A DNA stretch of 49,605 nt, from positions 59,254-108,858 of the forward strand of contig LSYV01000088.1 in NCBI GenBank assembly GCA_001584585.1, in the 5' to 3' direction. Origin of the DNA: Gonium pectorale. Its lineage: Eukaryota > Chlorophyta > Chlorophyceae > Chlamydomonadales > Volvocaceae. Positions 1 through 14,100 of the stretch are shown here, in pieces; the first letter of the stretch is position 1, and each line of letters begins with the position of its first letter. Position numbers and translations under genes: made by a program. The notes under the pieces are model-generated. The model had not been told where the DNA came from and made no database searches. It saw only the letters and a list, made by a program, of their open reading frames with translations.

Positions 1-152
1 CTGGATACGGGCGAACGGGGAGAGGTACGAGGCGCAACGTCGGCGGGGTACTGCGCAAGCGTAGGGAGGACGGAAGGTGCAGCAAGAGAGGTGCGCTGTG
101 CCTGTGTCGCTGTGTTACAGACCCGAATAAACTCCTTTGTGCGCGCATGCAG

Positions 153-976
153 GTCGTGCGCCTTCGACTTTCCCACCAAAGGGCTGCTGCAGGAGGCGGT
201 CAAGCACACGCAGTACGACCGGCTTCGGGACGGGCAGGGCAAGGCGCCCGGCCTGCTTGGCTGGTGGCCCGGCAAGGCGGTGACGTTTGTGGAGAACCAC
301 GACACGGGCAGCACGCAGCAGCACTGGCCCTTCCCCAGCAGCAACGTGGGCATCGGGTATGCCTACATCCTCACACACCCAGGTGGGTGGACAGACGGTG
401 GGCGGGTCGCTGATGGAGCGACATAGTAGGGCATGTCCCTTGTGGGGACCTATGCACCGCCCGACTGTTTTAGTAACCATATTACACCTCCGCTACATGT
501 CTCATCCTGACATGTTTCTCACCCTCTAGGGTTCGCCGCAGCCTCTCACGCGCCGCTCCCCTCCGGTGACAGGCATTCCCTGCGTCTTCTGGGACCATAT
601 GTTCGACTGGGGCGACGACCTGCGGCGCACCATCGTGCAGCTTGCGGCCCTGCGGCGGCGCGCGGGCATTGTGGCGGACAGCTCGCTGGAGATACTGGTG
701 GCGGAGAGGGACCTGTACGTGGCACGGGTGGGCGGAAGGTGAGGCAGAGGAGTGAAAAGCGCACGATCCTTTGGTCTCTAGCAATGCGTGCAGTCCCGAA
801 ATTCCCATCTGCACGGCTTCACTTGCCCGCTCCCCTATTGTGTGCCTGCCCTGAGCAGGCTGACGGTCAAAATGGGGCCCCGCTTCGAGATGGGCCACCT
901 GTTGCCGCGCGAGGCGGACGGCTGGAAGTTCGCGGTGTCGGGCAAGGACTGGGCGGTGTGGGAGCGGCAGACGTAG
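153..976 (+). CDS. Alpha-amylase (GH13, plant type), C-terminal exons only
   Basis: Endo-hydrolase of alpha-1,4 glucans in starch breakdown; compartment cannot be judged because the N-terminus lies outside the window. Exons 153-382, 573-738 and 859-976 join in frame (phases 2, 1, 2) with GT-AG borders and end at TAG 974-976. The first exon encodes the conserved GH13 region [19 protein letters not shown], whose HD contains the substrate-stabilising Asp, then [10 protein letters not shown]. The second reads [14 protein letters not shown] and the helix that follows it. The third is the short C-terminal beta domain ending in VWERQT. All of this matches the standard plant alpha-amylase C-terminus. 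Bases 1-152 look like intron. The family is certain by motif; which paralogue this is cannot be said. Confidence 0.93.
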
Positions 977-2108
977 ATGTCGCGCCTCTTGGGCTGAACT
1001 GCAGGGGTCAAGCAAGACAGTGGGTTAGGTCGCGGATCATACATATCATGGCCTGAATAGACCATTACATTATGGCCCACCAGCGTACCATCTTAGGCCC
1101 GAGGTTTGCAAACCCTTTCAGAGCTGCAGCAGGGTGCACCATCGAGTGAGGCATGTGACATCAGGGTTGTATATGCGCCACCATCGCGCCGTGTCTTATG
1201 CCTAGGTGTTTTGGTGCCACTCACATCCTACTTAGCTGCATTTCTTTTGCCACCAGTTTTGAGGCCTCTCCATTCGCCTTCGGCGTCAAGAGTGGTATGG
1301 TGGCAAGCGAGCGTTTTCATAAACCTGCCATGGCAGTGCGATCCTGCCTTTTCTCATTTACGGCAGAGTGGTTTGCCACCTGTTGGGTTGCGTGCCATGC
1401 TTTTGACCTTGCCATCTTATTCTGATTCACACAGAGATTTTGTCTGCAGTATGGCTTGCTCTGCACGTCCAGCCCGCAGCTTTGTCATCGTTCCTGCGTT
1501 GTAGATCATGTACCGTGATCAATGGGTTTGTACGGCCTATGCCGATTACGGTTGAACTAAATCTTTGCGTGCAGAACACTCCATGTGAAGTGACGTGATT
1601 GGGTCACATCGGGCCTGGACAACTGTATAGAAATGTGTGACATCCCCGGGAGTTCTACCACTTTTTCCTGGCAGGGACATATCTTCACCTGACTGCCCTT
1701 GGGGGCTGCACGGATCCCCTGCCGCAATGGCGGACGCGACACGTCTCAGGACAGGGGATGGGTTGAGTGCGTATGGGAGCAAATGTTTTGTAACAGAAGG
1801 CTCCTTTACAGGAAGGTACTGCGACCGGTGCTGCGTCGCGCGGAATTTCCGTCATGCCATGCGATGGCCCACAGTGAATGCTGCCAAGCAGAGCGGGACT
1901 TGTTATTGTTACTGTTGGACCTGTTTGCACTGATGTTTGCTTCTGCAGCGAGGAGCAGGAGAAGGCGGTCTGGTCCCGCCAACCGCCCCGAAGCCAGAAT
2001 CCATTCTGCTCTTGCTCCTGACGACCTCCTTCGTCAAGCCTGTTGCCAGAACTAGTAGCCTGAGTGCCATGACAGCCATGTTGCTGCGAACAAACCATTG
2101 AAGCAAGA
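977..2108. other. Intergenic: amylase 3' flank and upstream of the TFIIIC-like gene
   Basis: No ORF here resembles a protein. The stretch is less GC-rich than the neighbouring exons, as expected for 3' UTR. A TGTAA at 1791-1795 is a candidate polyadenylation signal for the amylase transcript, though at about 815 bases after the stop it would imply a long 3' UTR. The remainder up to 2108 should hold the promoter and 5' UTR of the next gene; I see no clear core-promoter motif. Confidence 0.6.
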
Positions 2109-5100
2109 ATGCACTTACAAGACCATGTCGGTGTTTACCAGACGCCAGAGGGCATTGACTGCATCAAGTGGTCGCAGGATAACCTCTTGGCAGTCGCTTT
2201 GGGCCAGGCCATCACAATCCTCAACCCGGCAGCACTTGGCGGCCCGCGAGCTTTTGCACCTTTCCGATCAATAGAATACTCAGCCATAGCGACTGGGTTC
2301 ACGCCGAAGGACTGGTTGGACTCGGCGCAGTTCGCACTCGCAGCAGTGCAGGAGGTCAGCTTCAAACACCCCGTGGCGGACGCTGGATGGCGAGGCATCG
2401 CGTGGTCTCCCGTGGGGTTGACCCCGTCGGGCGGGTGCCTGCTGGCTGCCCTCTCGTCGGACTTCAAGGTGAGCAATGCGGACACCCGCAACAACCCGCC
2501 GGAACGGGTGTTGCCTTTTTGGGACCTGTGCGGGCGCCCCCTAATCCCCCATCTGTCCAGGTTCGGGTACTGGCACCCTCCACGACTGCTATGAGCAGCT
2601 GCTGGCAGGTGGTGGTGGACGTGACGGAGCTCTTGAAGCGGGCGCTGGCGGCAAAGGACTGGGAGGTATGGGCTGCCTCTGCCGGGGATGGCACCTTAGT
2701 AACAGTGCTTGCAGAGTTCACACTTCGATGGGTCATGTACGCCGGCTCGTGATCTGGAGACTGGCGTACGGCGCACTGCTTTCCGGTGCCTTACACTCAA
2801 TGCACCCAGTCGGCATGCCAGCATATAGCTGGTCTTGTCGCTCTTTCGGGCTTCGCCTCACCGACGTCGCTTCTCCCTTGTTGTGTCCTTCCCGCCGCCT
2901 CCTGTGTAGGAGGTTGACCAGCGCGTAGGGACGGCCGAGGCGCTTCTCCGCCTTCGGGGCGGCTGCTCGGGTGGGGGCGTGGCCCAGCGCCCTGGCAACC
3001 ATGCGACGGGCCCCGCCGCCGAGGATGGGACTGACAATATCCTGCGCCTCCGGGGTGGCGGCCCTACCAAGCGTCGGGCAGGCGGGAAGGGCGCCGCCGG
3101 CAGCAAAGCCGGCGGTGCCGGGCAGGCAGCCACAGGCGGCGATACTGCGGGCGGAAGCGCGGCGCTCGGGGCCAAGAGCGGCGTCGCTGCAACTGCAATG
3201 GACCTGGACGTAAAGCGCGAGGGCGAGGATGGGCAGGCGGTGCAGCTCGGTCTTGCTGCCGACTCCGCTGCAGCTGCGGCAGTATCGGGGAAGGCCACTC
3301 AGGTGGAGCAGGCTGCTGGCGGGGATGCTGGGGAGGGGGCTCCTCCAGCGAAGCGGCAGCGTCACTCCGTCGCTGCCTCCCAGGGCCTGGTTGCCGTAAA
3401 GCGGGAAGCCGCTGCCGAGGCCGGCAGCGGGCCTTCTGGGGCAGCAGCGGCTGGGAGCCACAATGCGAAGTCGAGCGAGCATGTCAAGGACGCTGCTGGG
3501 AAGGTCCGCGGCTCCAGTGGTGCTGATGTTGGCGCAGATGAAGGCGTGCGGCCCAGCGCTGCCCCCGGCCCTGGGTCCGACCCCGCCACGTCCGCCCGGA
3601 GGGCCTCGGGCCTGAGCCCGAAGGCTGGGAAGGGCCCCGTGGTGGCGTTCAAGAAGGGAGACCCCGTTGAGGTGGGCTGACGGATGAGATAGCGGCCAGC
3701 AGGGGCGAACGGAGAATGGCGGCGGATGGCCGTGTGGAAAGCAGCGGGTCTGCGACATGTATGGCGTAAAGGGTTGTATCGGGGCCTGCCTGGGCCTTGC
3801 TGCATGGAGCGAGGTAGTGCAGCTTGGGGCCGTGGCTGCGGCAGCACACCCCGCCCCACCCGTCCCTTTGCCCTGCCACGGCAGCTTTAGCCTCTCGGAC
3901 CCCCGGCCCCCAGGTCCACAACTCGGAGGAGGGTCTGATCGGCGGCTGGTTCTCTGGCCGGATACTGCGGCTGGCACCACCAGAGGTCGGGTACGGCCTG
4001 GTCGAGTACGAGGAGCTGCAGGTGGGGGCCCTCGTGGGAATGGGCGGGTATGAGAGGAGCAAAGGCTGTCCATCATTCAGACCATAGGGGGGGACCAGTC
4101 GGAGACCAGCGTAGACGGAAAAACGACTGACCAGCCAAAGTGAGAAGTGCACCTAGCATTCGCTGCTCTTGCAAGGAGAGGGCTTACAAGGCAAGCCGCC
4201 GTGCCTGCTCCGCACTGCCCATGGGTCGCGGATGCTACAACCGCCCCCCAATCCCACCCCACCCCTCTCCCCCTTGCCGCCCCACCAGCCCTCCGCACCG
4301 TGCCCCTCCCCCCCAACACCCCCAGGTCAACGAGGAGCCCGACGCGCCGCAGCTGGCTGAGTGGTTCCCGCTGCCCGGCTGCCCCAAGCTGCTGACGGGG
4401 GCCGCTGCGCGCTCGCTGCTGACCGACCCTCCCGGCCGGCCGGAGCCCTGCCCGGTGCACGGCAAGCGCGGCTTCATGGTGCGCCCCCCGCCGCCTAGCC
4501 AGGTGCGAGTTGCGAGTAGATGTGTATCGCCGCGGGAGGGGCACCTCTGTGCTGGCCGGCACGAGGAGGAGAAGTTCATGCTTTCGGCTGTGATTGCTTC
4601 AGCACATCAGTACAGTTTCCGTACATGAGCGCGAACGGCATCGACTCGCGACAGAGCCCCTACCATGCCTTTCACCGGCGCGCCCGGCTGCCACCCGCAC
4701 GGCTGCACCCCCCGCCTGTCAGTTGCCTCGAATCCCCCCTGCGGCTTTCAGGCGCACCTGGCCCGGCACTGGCCCGCTGCGTTTCCGACGCAGGTTGCAC
4801 CCAGCCCTGTGCGCCCGCCTCTGCGGCTAGGCATGCGGCTCCAGGTGCAGCACGACGGGGCGTGGTGGGCAGCGCAGCTCGTGGGCGTAAGGGGCCCGCC
4901 GGAAAAGGTCGCCGCGGCAGCGTCTGCACACGGACCGGGGGCGCCTGGTGGCAAGCCGGTCACCGCCGGCAGTGCGTCAGGAGCCGCCGCCAGCGGTGCT
5001 GCGGCATCGGGTGTGACGCTGGTGGTTGACTTGGTTGACGCCAAGGAGCGGTACGAGGTGCCCCTTGAGGCCAGCAGGACGGCAGCGACATGGGACGAGC

Positions 5101-8100
5101 GCGCCGCGGCATGGAAGCCGCCCAGCGGGGACGCCGCGCCCACGGGTGCGCGCACCGGCAAGGGGGAGTTGGGTGGCGAGGGAGGAGGGGGGTTACTCAG
5201 TCCTTGGGCGAGGGGGGAGGGAGGGCAGGGGAGCGCTTAGGGGCGGTAATGTGAAGGTCGGGAGGGCTTCAAGGTCAGGAGCGCGGCAACGTTAGCGCCC
5301 CACCCCGTTACGCTATGGTCTACGCCGCCCTCTCCCTAATCGTCGCTGCGGCGCGTCGTCCGCCGCTGCGCCCCACCTACCGCTCCGCAGCCCGGCCTGC
5401 GCCCTTCTCCGATGTGCTGCTGCTTGAGGGCGGTGACGCGGCGTTGGCGGCGCTAATGCCCGCCTTTACGACGCGCATGGAGGCGCTGCGGGAGGCGGCG
5501 GCGGACGATGAGTGCGAGGATGAGGACGAGGGCGCCGCGTGGGCAGCGGCCGTGGAGGCGGCGGGGCAAGAGATGGTGAATTAGGGGCGGGCGGGCCGGG
5601 AGTGCCGCCGTTCGTTGGGCCGGGAAGGGTGTATTGGGCTGTGGCATGGCGAAGCCCCCGTCGCAACGGTGCTTCTGTTGGTGCTCGCAAGTGCGCTGGC
5701 AGGGCGGTGTACGCCCTGCACCTGCTCTGGCTGCGGCCCTGGCCTCGGGCCGAACATCACACGCCTGAACCCCCACCCATCTATCCGTGCATGTGCCCCC
5801 CTCCTGCAGCTGCGCGCGTTCGCGGTGGAGTTCCGGCTGTTGCGGCTGGACGGGGCCTGGCTGTGGGGGGCCGTCAAGGGGCAGCTGGCCGCGCAGCAGG
5901 GAGCCTCGGACCCGGACCAGCTGCCGCGGCCAGCATGGGCGGGGCCCGCGCCGCCGGTTATTAAGGCAGAGGACGCGGGGATCAGTGCAGAAGTGAAGCC
6001 GGAGCCGACGGCCAAAGCCGGCAGGGCGGAAGCGCCTGGGCCGGCGGGTACTGGAGCCAGCAAGTGCGTAGTCCATGGGGCCGGCGGCTGGTTGTAGGGC
6101 GGTCTGTGGTGTCGGGGTATCTATCCTGCCAACCAGGTCGGTATTGAACGCCGTCCAAAGCCTTCAGCACGAGTTATGTATGTTCGGGTAACTGGTGTCT
6201 GCGGACTGTCCATAGGGGCAGATGCTCGGCGCGGCCACCCATCCGCAAGCTAGTCCGTACGTGCAGGCGACTCCCGTCCGACTGGCTGAGCTGCGCTACG
6301 CTGATCGCGTTACAAGCACTTGCGGGACCGCATGCTCTCGTTCGCAATGTGTGTCAGCACGCTCCTGCACGCTTCCACACCGCTGTGCAGTAACCTGCGT
6401 CTCCGCCCCCTGCAGGCCTCCCCGCAAGTCTGGCGGAGCCCGGCGCAGCAAGGCGTCCCAGGCGGAGGCCCCCGCTTTGGACTTCTCCTCTACCGACCCG
6501 GCAACCTTCCATGCGTACGACAAGCGGAAGACCCGGGACGAGGGCGGCGCGTTGCTGGAGAAGGCGGCGCCTGGAATGATCTCGAAGAGGTGCGGACCCA
6601 GGCAGGCCAAGCCGGTGGAGTCCCATGGCTGCGCACGCACATCGCGCAGGGGTCCTCAGCGCCCGCCAGTTGGGGTTCCTGACACATCTTGGCCAAGCCA
6701 TCCAGTCTCTGCCACCCGCCTGAGTGCACTGTCCAACCTTCCGCCCATTTAACCCCACCTCCCGCCGTGGGCACGCGGGGTGTTTGGTGACCCAGGCCCG
6801 TCCCCCTCCACCCTTTGCTGCCATCACCCGGGACTCATGGGTTGCATGCGTGTGTGCTGTGTATGCAAAGCAGCGTGCGTAAGGGTGTGCAAGCGTGCCC
6901 ACCGCAGCAAGGCGACCTACCCCCCGTGGCCCCCCGCTCGCCGCTGGCCCGCCCGTGCGGCCCCGCGACCTCAGGTTTTCTGCGCTGCTGCGCTCGGCAG
7001 ACCCCGCCAGCCTTCGCGCGTACGCCAACGCGGAGCGCATGGCTGGCACCGAGCTGAGGCTGTACGAGCAGGCGTACGGCGAGTTCATGCACATCTACAA
7101 GAACCTGCTGCCAGAGGATGCAGGTATGGTTGCGCGCACCCAGCAGGTTTGGGCACCAGCATTCCAGCCTACGGGGCCGATGGCTGTCTGGTGTGGTTTG
7201 CCGGTTCTCGTGCTGAGGTATGCTTGCGGATTGCTCGATGGGTGAACGGAACCCTGCGTGCAAGTGGATGAGGAGGGGGCCCGCATGCGCTGATGCATAT
7301 GGTAGACCGGGCGATGGTACACTAGGGCTGCCAGACCGGCGGCGCCCGCGCAGCTGTCGCCGGGGGATCGGCACTGAGGGCATGGCGGTGCGGCGGCCCT
7401 ACACCCGTCACTGGGCAAGACACATGCGCCCTTAGTGCGCGGCGCGCGCCGTGTCCTGCAGCAAGCAGAGGACCGTGCCAGGCGCCACGGCTTGCACCAT
7501 CGGCGCGGCACTCTCGGGGGCTTATCAGACAGCTGCATGCGTTGTCAAGACATCAAAGAAAGTGCTCTCGGCGTGGTGCACCCCGTGCAGACAAGCGCAT
7601 CGCTGGCCCCGCCAAGGCGCGCTGCCGGCTGCAGCTCCGGACGGCTAAGACGGCAGCGGCCAGCACCGCAGCGCTGCCAGTAGCGGGCAGCCAGGAGCCC
7701 GCAGCGGCTACGGCAGCGGCGGAAGGCGCTGCGCCAGCGGGCGCTGCAGCGGCATCGGGTGGCGCGCCTGCCCCGGCAGCAGCCGACGCGCCGTTGGACA
7801 CCGCCCCGGGCGCTGGGGGAAAGGAGGGTGCCAAGGGCGGCGCGAAGCGGCGGCGGACTACCGCAGATCCCTCCCAATCCGCGGAGGCAGCTGGGGCGGG
7901 GGCAGCTGGGGCGACCGCGGGGCAGGCGGCGAGCACAGGAGCTGCGGCTGGGTCTGGGGCCACGCCGGCGGAAGCAGTGGTCGCGGGCAGCCCATCCAAA
8001 GCAAAGTGAGGGTGGCTTGCGGTCTGTCCGGAGAGGTTGGCGGCCGAGTGGCACCGGGCTTCGCTGGGTTGGCGACATTGCGAGGTGTCTGCTTGCATCA

Positions 8101-11100
8101 GGGTGTCGCGTGGCAATTGGTGGCTTGTATGTGCGCTACACGCGGCGGCCAGTGCGAGCCATGTCCGTGGCCGCTGTGCGGGGAATCCCGGCAACGGCTC
8201 AGTGCGTCTTGTCGGGTGAAGGTATGGATGTGAAGGTGGATGCCTGCAGCCTCGAGGGCGCCAAGCGGCGTGCAACTTAACACCATCCTGCCTTGCCCTA
8301 TTCCCCAGGCCTCCCCGCAAGTCCGCCGTTGGCGGGCCCCGGCGCAGCAAGGCGTCTGAGGCGGAGCCCCCCGCTGTGGACTTCTCCGGTACCGACCCGG
8401 CCACCTTCCACGCGTACGACAAGCGATTGAAGAGGGATGAGGGCGGTATCGAGCTCGAGAAGGCGGCGCCTGGAATGATTCTAGGCCGGTGCGTGTTTTT
8501 TCTGTGCACGCAGGGACAGGATTTGCTGACCGTTTTGTTGGAGGGAAACCGGAACATCAGGCAGTATTTCGGGTGACGGCTCTGGTGCCCGTTGACCGCA
8601 CTCTATGGCCCGTTGCCGACGACACGAGGGGCAGCGGTGCTGAGCCGCATCCAGTCCCGTTCTCGACTGACCCAACGCCATACCGTACTGGCGTGTCCGC
8701 TTCCGTAGGCATTTCGCCAAGCCTCAAGTGCGCAAGGGGCCCAGCCTTCAGTTGCCCGCCACCGCAAATCGCCAACTTGCCCCACGTCGCCCCCACAACG
8801 TCCTTGACCCCGCAGCTGGCAGGCGCTCTACACTGAAGTTGACCCCGCCCTGATGCACGAGTACGGTCCTGGGGAGCACATGCTGGGCGAGGAGAAGAAG
8901 GCGTACGCCAGGGCGTACGGCGAGTTCATGCACCTTTACGGCAGTAAACTGCCAGATGGAGCAGGTGACTGCCGTACTTGGCCGCTCGGAAGCTATCAGA
9001 CCGTCCCGCTGGATGGTTCCAGCGCGGGGGAACACAGAGGTGCACTGCCGTTGCCGATTCTGCAATCGGCGGTCCAGGCCGCCACCCTGGACTGCACTGC
9101 AGCCAGCCACGGTTACCGGGCATGGCAGCTGGATGCCAGTGCGTCCTCGTCAACCAATGCACCTTAAAGAAAACTCTCTCCCCCAGTACTGGCTGTGCGC
9201 TGCATGCTGCACACATCTCCCTCAGTCGTGCATCGTGTGCGCTGACATGCGCTCCGCCCTGCCCCGCCACAGCCAAGCGCATCAACACGACCGCCAAGGC
9301 GAAGGTCAGGGGCATGCTGCGACCCGTGAAGGCTGCGACTGCTAACGAGGAAGGCGACGCCGGCGGCAGCGGCAGCCCGCAGCCCGGGCGGGACTCCGCT
9401 GGCGCAGATGGCGCTGTCATGCCGTCCGGGCGTCGCGCGCGCGCCGCTGCCCTCAAGGCGGTGGTGGCCGCGCGCGAGCAGGTCACGGGCGGGGCGGCCG
9501 AAGATGAAGATGACGAGGACGAGGGTAAGCTCGACCAGGGCGCCAGGAAGGGCGTGGCCAAGAGCGCAGCCCGCAGGGCAAGTGGGCCCAGCTCTGTGCG
9601 GAAGCGTGTGGGCAGTGAGTCGGCTGAGGAGTCGTCGGAGTACAGCGCAGGCGGCGAGGCTGAAGGCAGCAGCGACAGCGAGGCGTCGCTGGAAGATGAA
9701 GAAGAGGAGGACGACAGGGAGGACGCGGGCAGCGAGATGGAGCTGGAAGACGGGGAGGAGGGGTGAGCAGGGCTGGGCTCTGGCCTGATGGGTATTTGGC
9801 CATGGGCTGAGTCGGTCACGAACACACGCATGCGTGCTGGCAAGTGGGTGCCCGTGTCGGTGTGCTACCGTTGCGCTCTGCTGAGCTGGCGCGTGTGAAG
9901 ATCGCTCGCACGTCATCCTTGATGCACGCAATCCTCACTGTGCCCTGCAGCAACCCAGCCCTCGGCCCGGCTTTTTGCTCCTATGCGCACAGGCGCCCTT
10001 GGCGCTATGATCGCCCACCATGCACACAGCAATGCGCGTCGTCGTTGGCGCTGACACGTAGGACGCCGTGAGCTCCCTTGCTGCCCCTCCCTTCCCGACC
10101 TCGTGGATCCCCAGGCGAGGAAGGAGGAGCAGTCGCGGCCGTGGCGGCACAGGAATCCCGCGCGGAGGTCCCCGCGTAATGCGACCCAGCCTCAAGTTGG
10201 AGACCAAGGATGCAGAGGCGGCTGCAGCGTCTGCCATATCGGCTGCGACGCCCGCGCTGTTTGCTGCCCTGGTGCCCGGCCCCATGAGCTTCGAGGACGG
10301 CAAGCAGCTGTCTAAAGTGGGACCCGGCCTGGTCCTCAAGCGGTAGGTGTCGGGAGGGTGGGAACAGAGGCCAGTAGTAGCGCGCAATGCCCAGGTTGCG
10401 GCCGGGCAGCCGCCTGCGGCCGACGCGTGGTGCCTTGCAGCGTTGGTGCCATACCAAGTGACCCGGCCGCTGAGGGCTGGCTCACACACATGAAGGAAGT
10501 TTGGGATTAGGCTCTCCAGGCTCCCAGCTTGCGCGCGCCCTGCTCTCTATGCCAGTACGGGACAGACCTGCTTACCAGAGAGCCTGCTTAGCTCCGCTAC
10601 TCTTCGCGCGTCGTCGTGCGCTTCCATTGGTCGCCTCCTGCCTCCTATTCCTCGCGAATCAGTGCCAGCGTGCTGTCTCCAAACCTCAAATCTTAAACGC
10701 TATGCCGAACCCCCTCCCTCTGTCTTCCTCCCCTGCCTCCGCCTCCACCCCTCCAGCTTCAACGCGCTCCGCGCCGCAGTGCCGCCATCATCGCTGCCCT
10801 CCTACTCGCGCGGGGAGCACATGCGCGGCGCCGACCTGCGCTGCTTCGTGCAGGCGTACGGAGAGTTCATGCACGCGTTCAGCGGGCGGCTGCCAGAGAA
10901 AGCAGGTGGGGTTGGGCGGGGCACGGGTGTAGTGCGGGCGGGGCATTGGACACTTTGACGCAGCGGTGCGATGGGGGCGACCCGGGATGCGCGGCTTTCG
11001 TAAATGTAGCTGGTGCATTAGGGAACTGACTGTTAACAGGAAACCTTGAGACAAAGGCAGTGAGATGTTGCAGGTATAGCTGGCGTCTGGGGTCAAGCTG

Positions 11101-14100
11101 CATGGTTGTGAGGCAGCCCTCAACCTCGTGGGGCCCCGTCCGTTCGTTCGTTTCGTTCTCCGTCCGCAGCCAAGAAGCTGAAGAAGGACGTCAAGGCTGC
11201 CATCCGCCGATCCGTCATGAAGGGACCCCAGGCTGGAACACCCGCAGCGGCAGCCGCAGACGAAGGGGACAGGCTTGCAGATGAGGCTGCAACGCAGGGT
11301 GAGTAATCGCGGGCAGGTAGCAGGCTCACAAGAGCACTGCTGGGGTGCATGTCTTTTGTTACCCTGCTTACCCAGCCAGGAACGGTAGAAGCGAGGGTCT
11401 GGCAGACGGGAGGTATCCACGAGAGGCGCTGTGCTGTGGGACTCGTCAGTGCCGATTGGTGTCTGTGCGGCGGGCCCACGTGGAATCAGGGGCCCGGGGT
11501 TCAACTCGATGACCTCATGGCGTGTGGCAAGATGATGGAGCAGCATGCGGCGCCCAGCCTCTGCCATCCGCTCGGCCTCGCTCGCCTACCCACGTGCATG
11601 CGTACTGGTCTACCCACGTCCTCGTCACCCCACGCAGGCGAGGCCCCCCGGTCCGGCCCCTCCAACATGTGGATCCAGAAGCGCCGGCTGGGCGTGCGGG
11701 AGGCGGCGGGGCTGCAGGGTAAGGCTCAGGCGGGAGGGGCGCTTCCACCGTGTCACGTGCGACCCAGGCTCGGCCACTGCCTGCATCCAACAGCTTCTTG
11801 GCTGCCCGGCACGGGCATCTCGTGCAATCACACCCGCTGACGGCCTACCAACCAGGGCGCTTTGAACTTTTACCTGCCGCAGGCACTCTGTCCATGGGCG
11901 AGGGACGGTCCGGCGATGAGGATCCGGTGGAGGATGTGCTGCGGGCGGCGGAGGCGATGGAGGCGGAGAACGCGGCGGCGCTTGTGCCCGTGCAAGCCCG
12001 TAAAGGGCACGAGGAAGCGTGGAAGGACACAGTGAGTATGGGTGGACGAGAGGGCTGGGGGCGCATCCAAAGCGTGTGGCCAAGTCGTTTGCAACGGAGG
12101 GAGGTCAGCCGTCTGCCGTGTGCAGGCAAATGCTGTCTGTTGAGTTGGCCTGGCGCGTTCTACCGCGAGCACGTCCCAGCGGCCCCATGCGCTCGGATGG
12201 GCTCAGCTTTCGCCGGGACTTCATGGCTGGGTCCACTCCCGTCTCGACGTCTGTGCCTGTGCAGCAAGCAGGCTTCTCTCGCCCAGCCTGCGTTTGCTCA
12301 GTCTCTGCCCGTTGTCTTTGTCCATTGGACTCAATCAGAGCGCCTCCGCGTACGCCCCCTTCCAGAGTTCCTACATCGGCCGGCGGTCCCACGTCCGCTA
12401 CGATGTGCGGGTGACTCGCGGGGCAGAGCCGAGCGGCCCTCGGGCCGCGTCCTACTGCATCCGCTTCCGTGGCGCCGCGCGGGACGACCACCGGGTGAGG
12501 CTGCGCTGCATTGGCTGGCAGGGGGGCCGCAGAGGAGTGATGCGTGGAGGCGGGGGCGCATGCGGGGTTGCGGCCGTGGCACCGAACCCGTGCGGGCCCC
12601 ATGCTTCTGTTGGAGCACGTGCGGTGTCCGCACGCACACACGCACGCGTGTGGACGTCGAGGCTCCCTTCCCATGCATGCCCTCCTCCACCCTGCTCCGG
12701 ACGCAGCTGCTCGAGCTGCCCACCCTGCGGGCGGACGTGGCGGCGGGCGTGCAGGTGCCGACCGCCGCCTACGAAGCGCGCTCACTGGCGCTAGCTGCAA
12801 CATGCGTCTCTTGGTCGCCCACGTTTTGCGCGGCCGCCCAGACGCCCTCCCCTTCGGCATCAGCCCCCGCCGCTGCCCCTGACTCGGTCCCTCACCGCTG
12901 CGTGCTGGCGGTCGGGAACAAGCTGGGAGGGCTGGGGCTGTGGCGCCTGGACCTGCCAGCCACGTATGCCGCGGAAAAGGCAGGCGCAGGGCCGGCCGCC
13001 GGCAACGGGTCCGCTGGGTCAGGACCTTGCAGCCCTGCCCTCCACTGGATGGGTATGCTGTGGGTGCATGCGGGCGGAGAGCACGTGCTGCGAACCGCCT
13101 GGTGCGTGGCGCCCGAGGCGGCGGCTGCGGCTGGTGCGGGGGCAGCGGTGGGGGGCGGAGGCGAGGAGTGGAGCCAGTGGCGCGTGCCGCAGCCGCACAG
13201 TGCGGGGCCGCGGGACAGCCTACTGCTGCTCACAGGTGCGCCTGGCTGGAAGAGGGTGTTAGGGCCGCCAGAGCAGGGTGCCAGGCTTATCCATAGGGAG
13301 CACGTGTGGTGCACGTCCTCTCACCGTCTGCATCGCTCCAAACTGTGCACTTACCCGCTGAATTCCCTTCTTCAACCAAATGCGCCCCCTCTACACGCAC
13401 CGCGCCCCTCTTCACCGAGCCTTTGAACCCCATCCTACCACACCCGCAGCCCTCAGCGACGGGTCCATCCAGCTGTGGTCCGCCCCCGCCGCCTCCTTCA
13501 ACCGGGCATCAGATCTGGTGTGCCTGACTACCATCTGCCCGCCGGACGGCATGGCGCCTAGCGCCCTGGAGGCAACCTGGCTGGCGGAGGGGGCCGCGTG
13601 GCAGCAGGTGGCGGAGGCGGCGGCCCAGCACGCCGGGCAGAGCGACCGCGCGAAGCGTCGACCGAGCGGCGGCCAGGACGCTATGGATGTTGACAGCGGT
13701 GCAGGGGCGGCGGAGGGGCAGGCCCAGACAGCGGCATCAAGTGCGGACGGCGGCACCACCGGAGGCGAGGCCTCAGCGGCGAGCGGTGGCGGTACCGCTG
13801 TGGACGTTGGTGCCATGGTGGCCGGGCCCACGTGTCGGCGGCTGCTCATCGCGGCAGCCAAGCCCTGCGGGGCCATCTTCGTGTGGCGCAGCGGCCGATG
13901 GCGTCCCGCGTCGGTCTCCAAGCCGCGCCACGCAGCTGCGGTCGATGCCTCTGACGCGGAGGGTGACAAAGGCGCCCCCTGCCTGGCTGACCTGGCGGCG
14001 TGCTGCGCCCCCCCGGGCGGTGCGTCCAGCTGCCTGCAGGCGGGTGCCCACGGCACCTACCTGTCCAGTGGCGTGGCGCTGGTGCCAGGGCGGCCGCTGG

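Noticed and set aside
2733..4076. 447-codon minus-strand ORF opposite the Agenet exons
   Set aside because: It mirrors plus-strand coding exons in GC-rich DNA, is Arg/Pro/Ser filler, and has no domain; the plus strand has a consistent spliced model.
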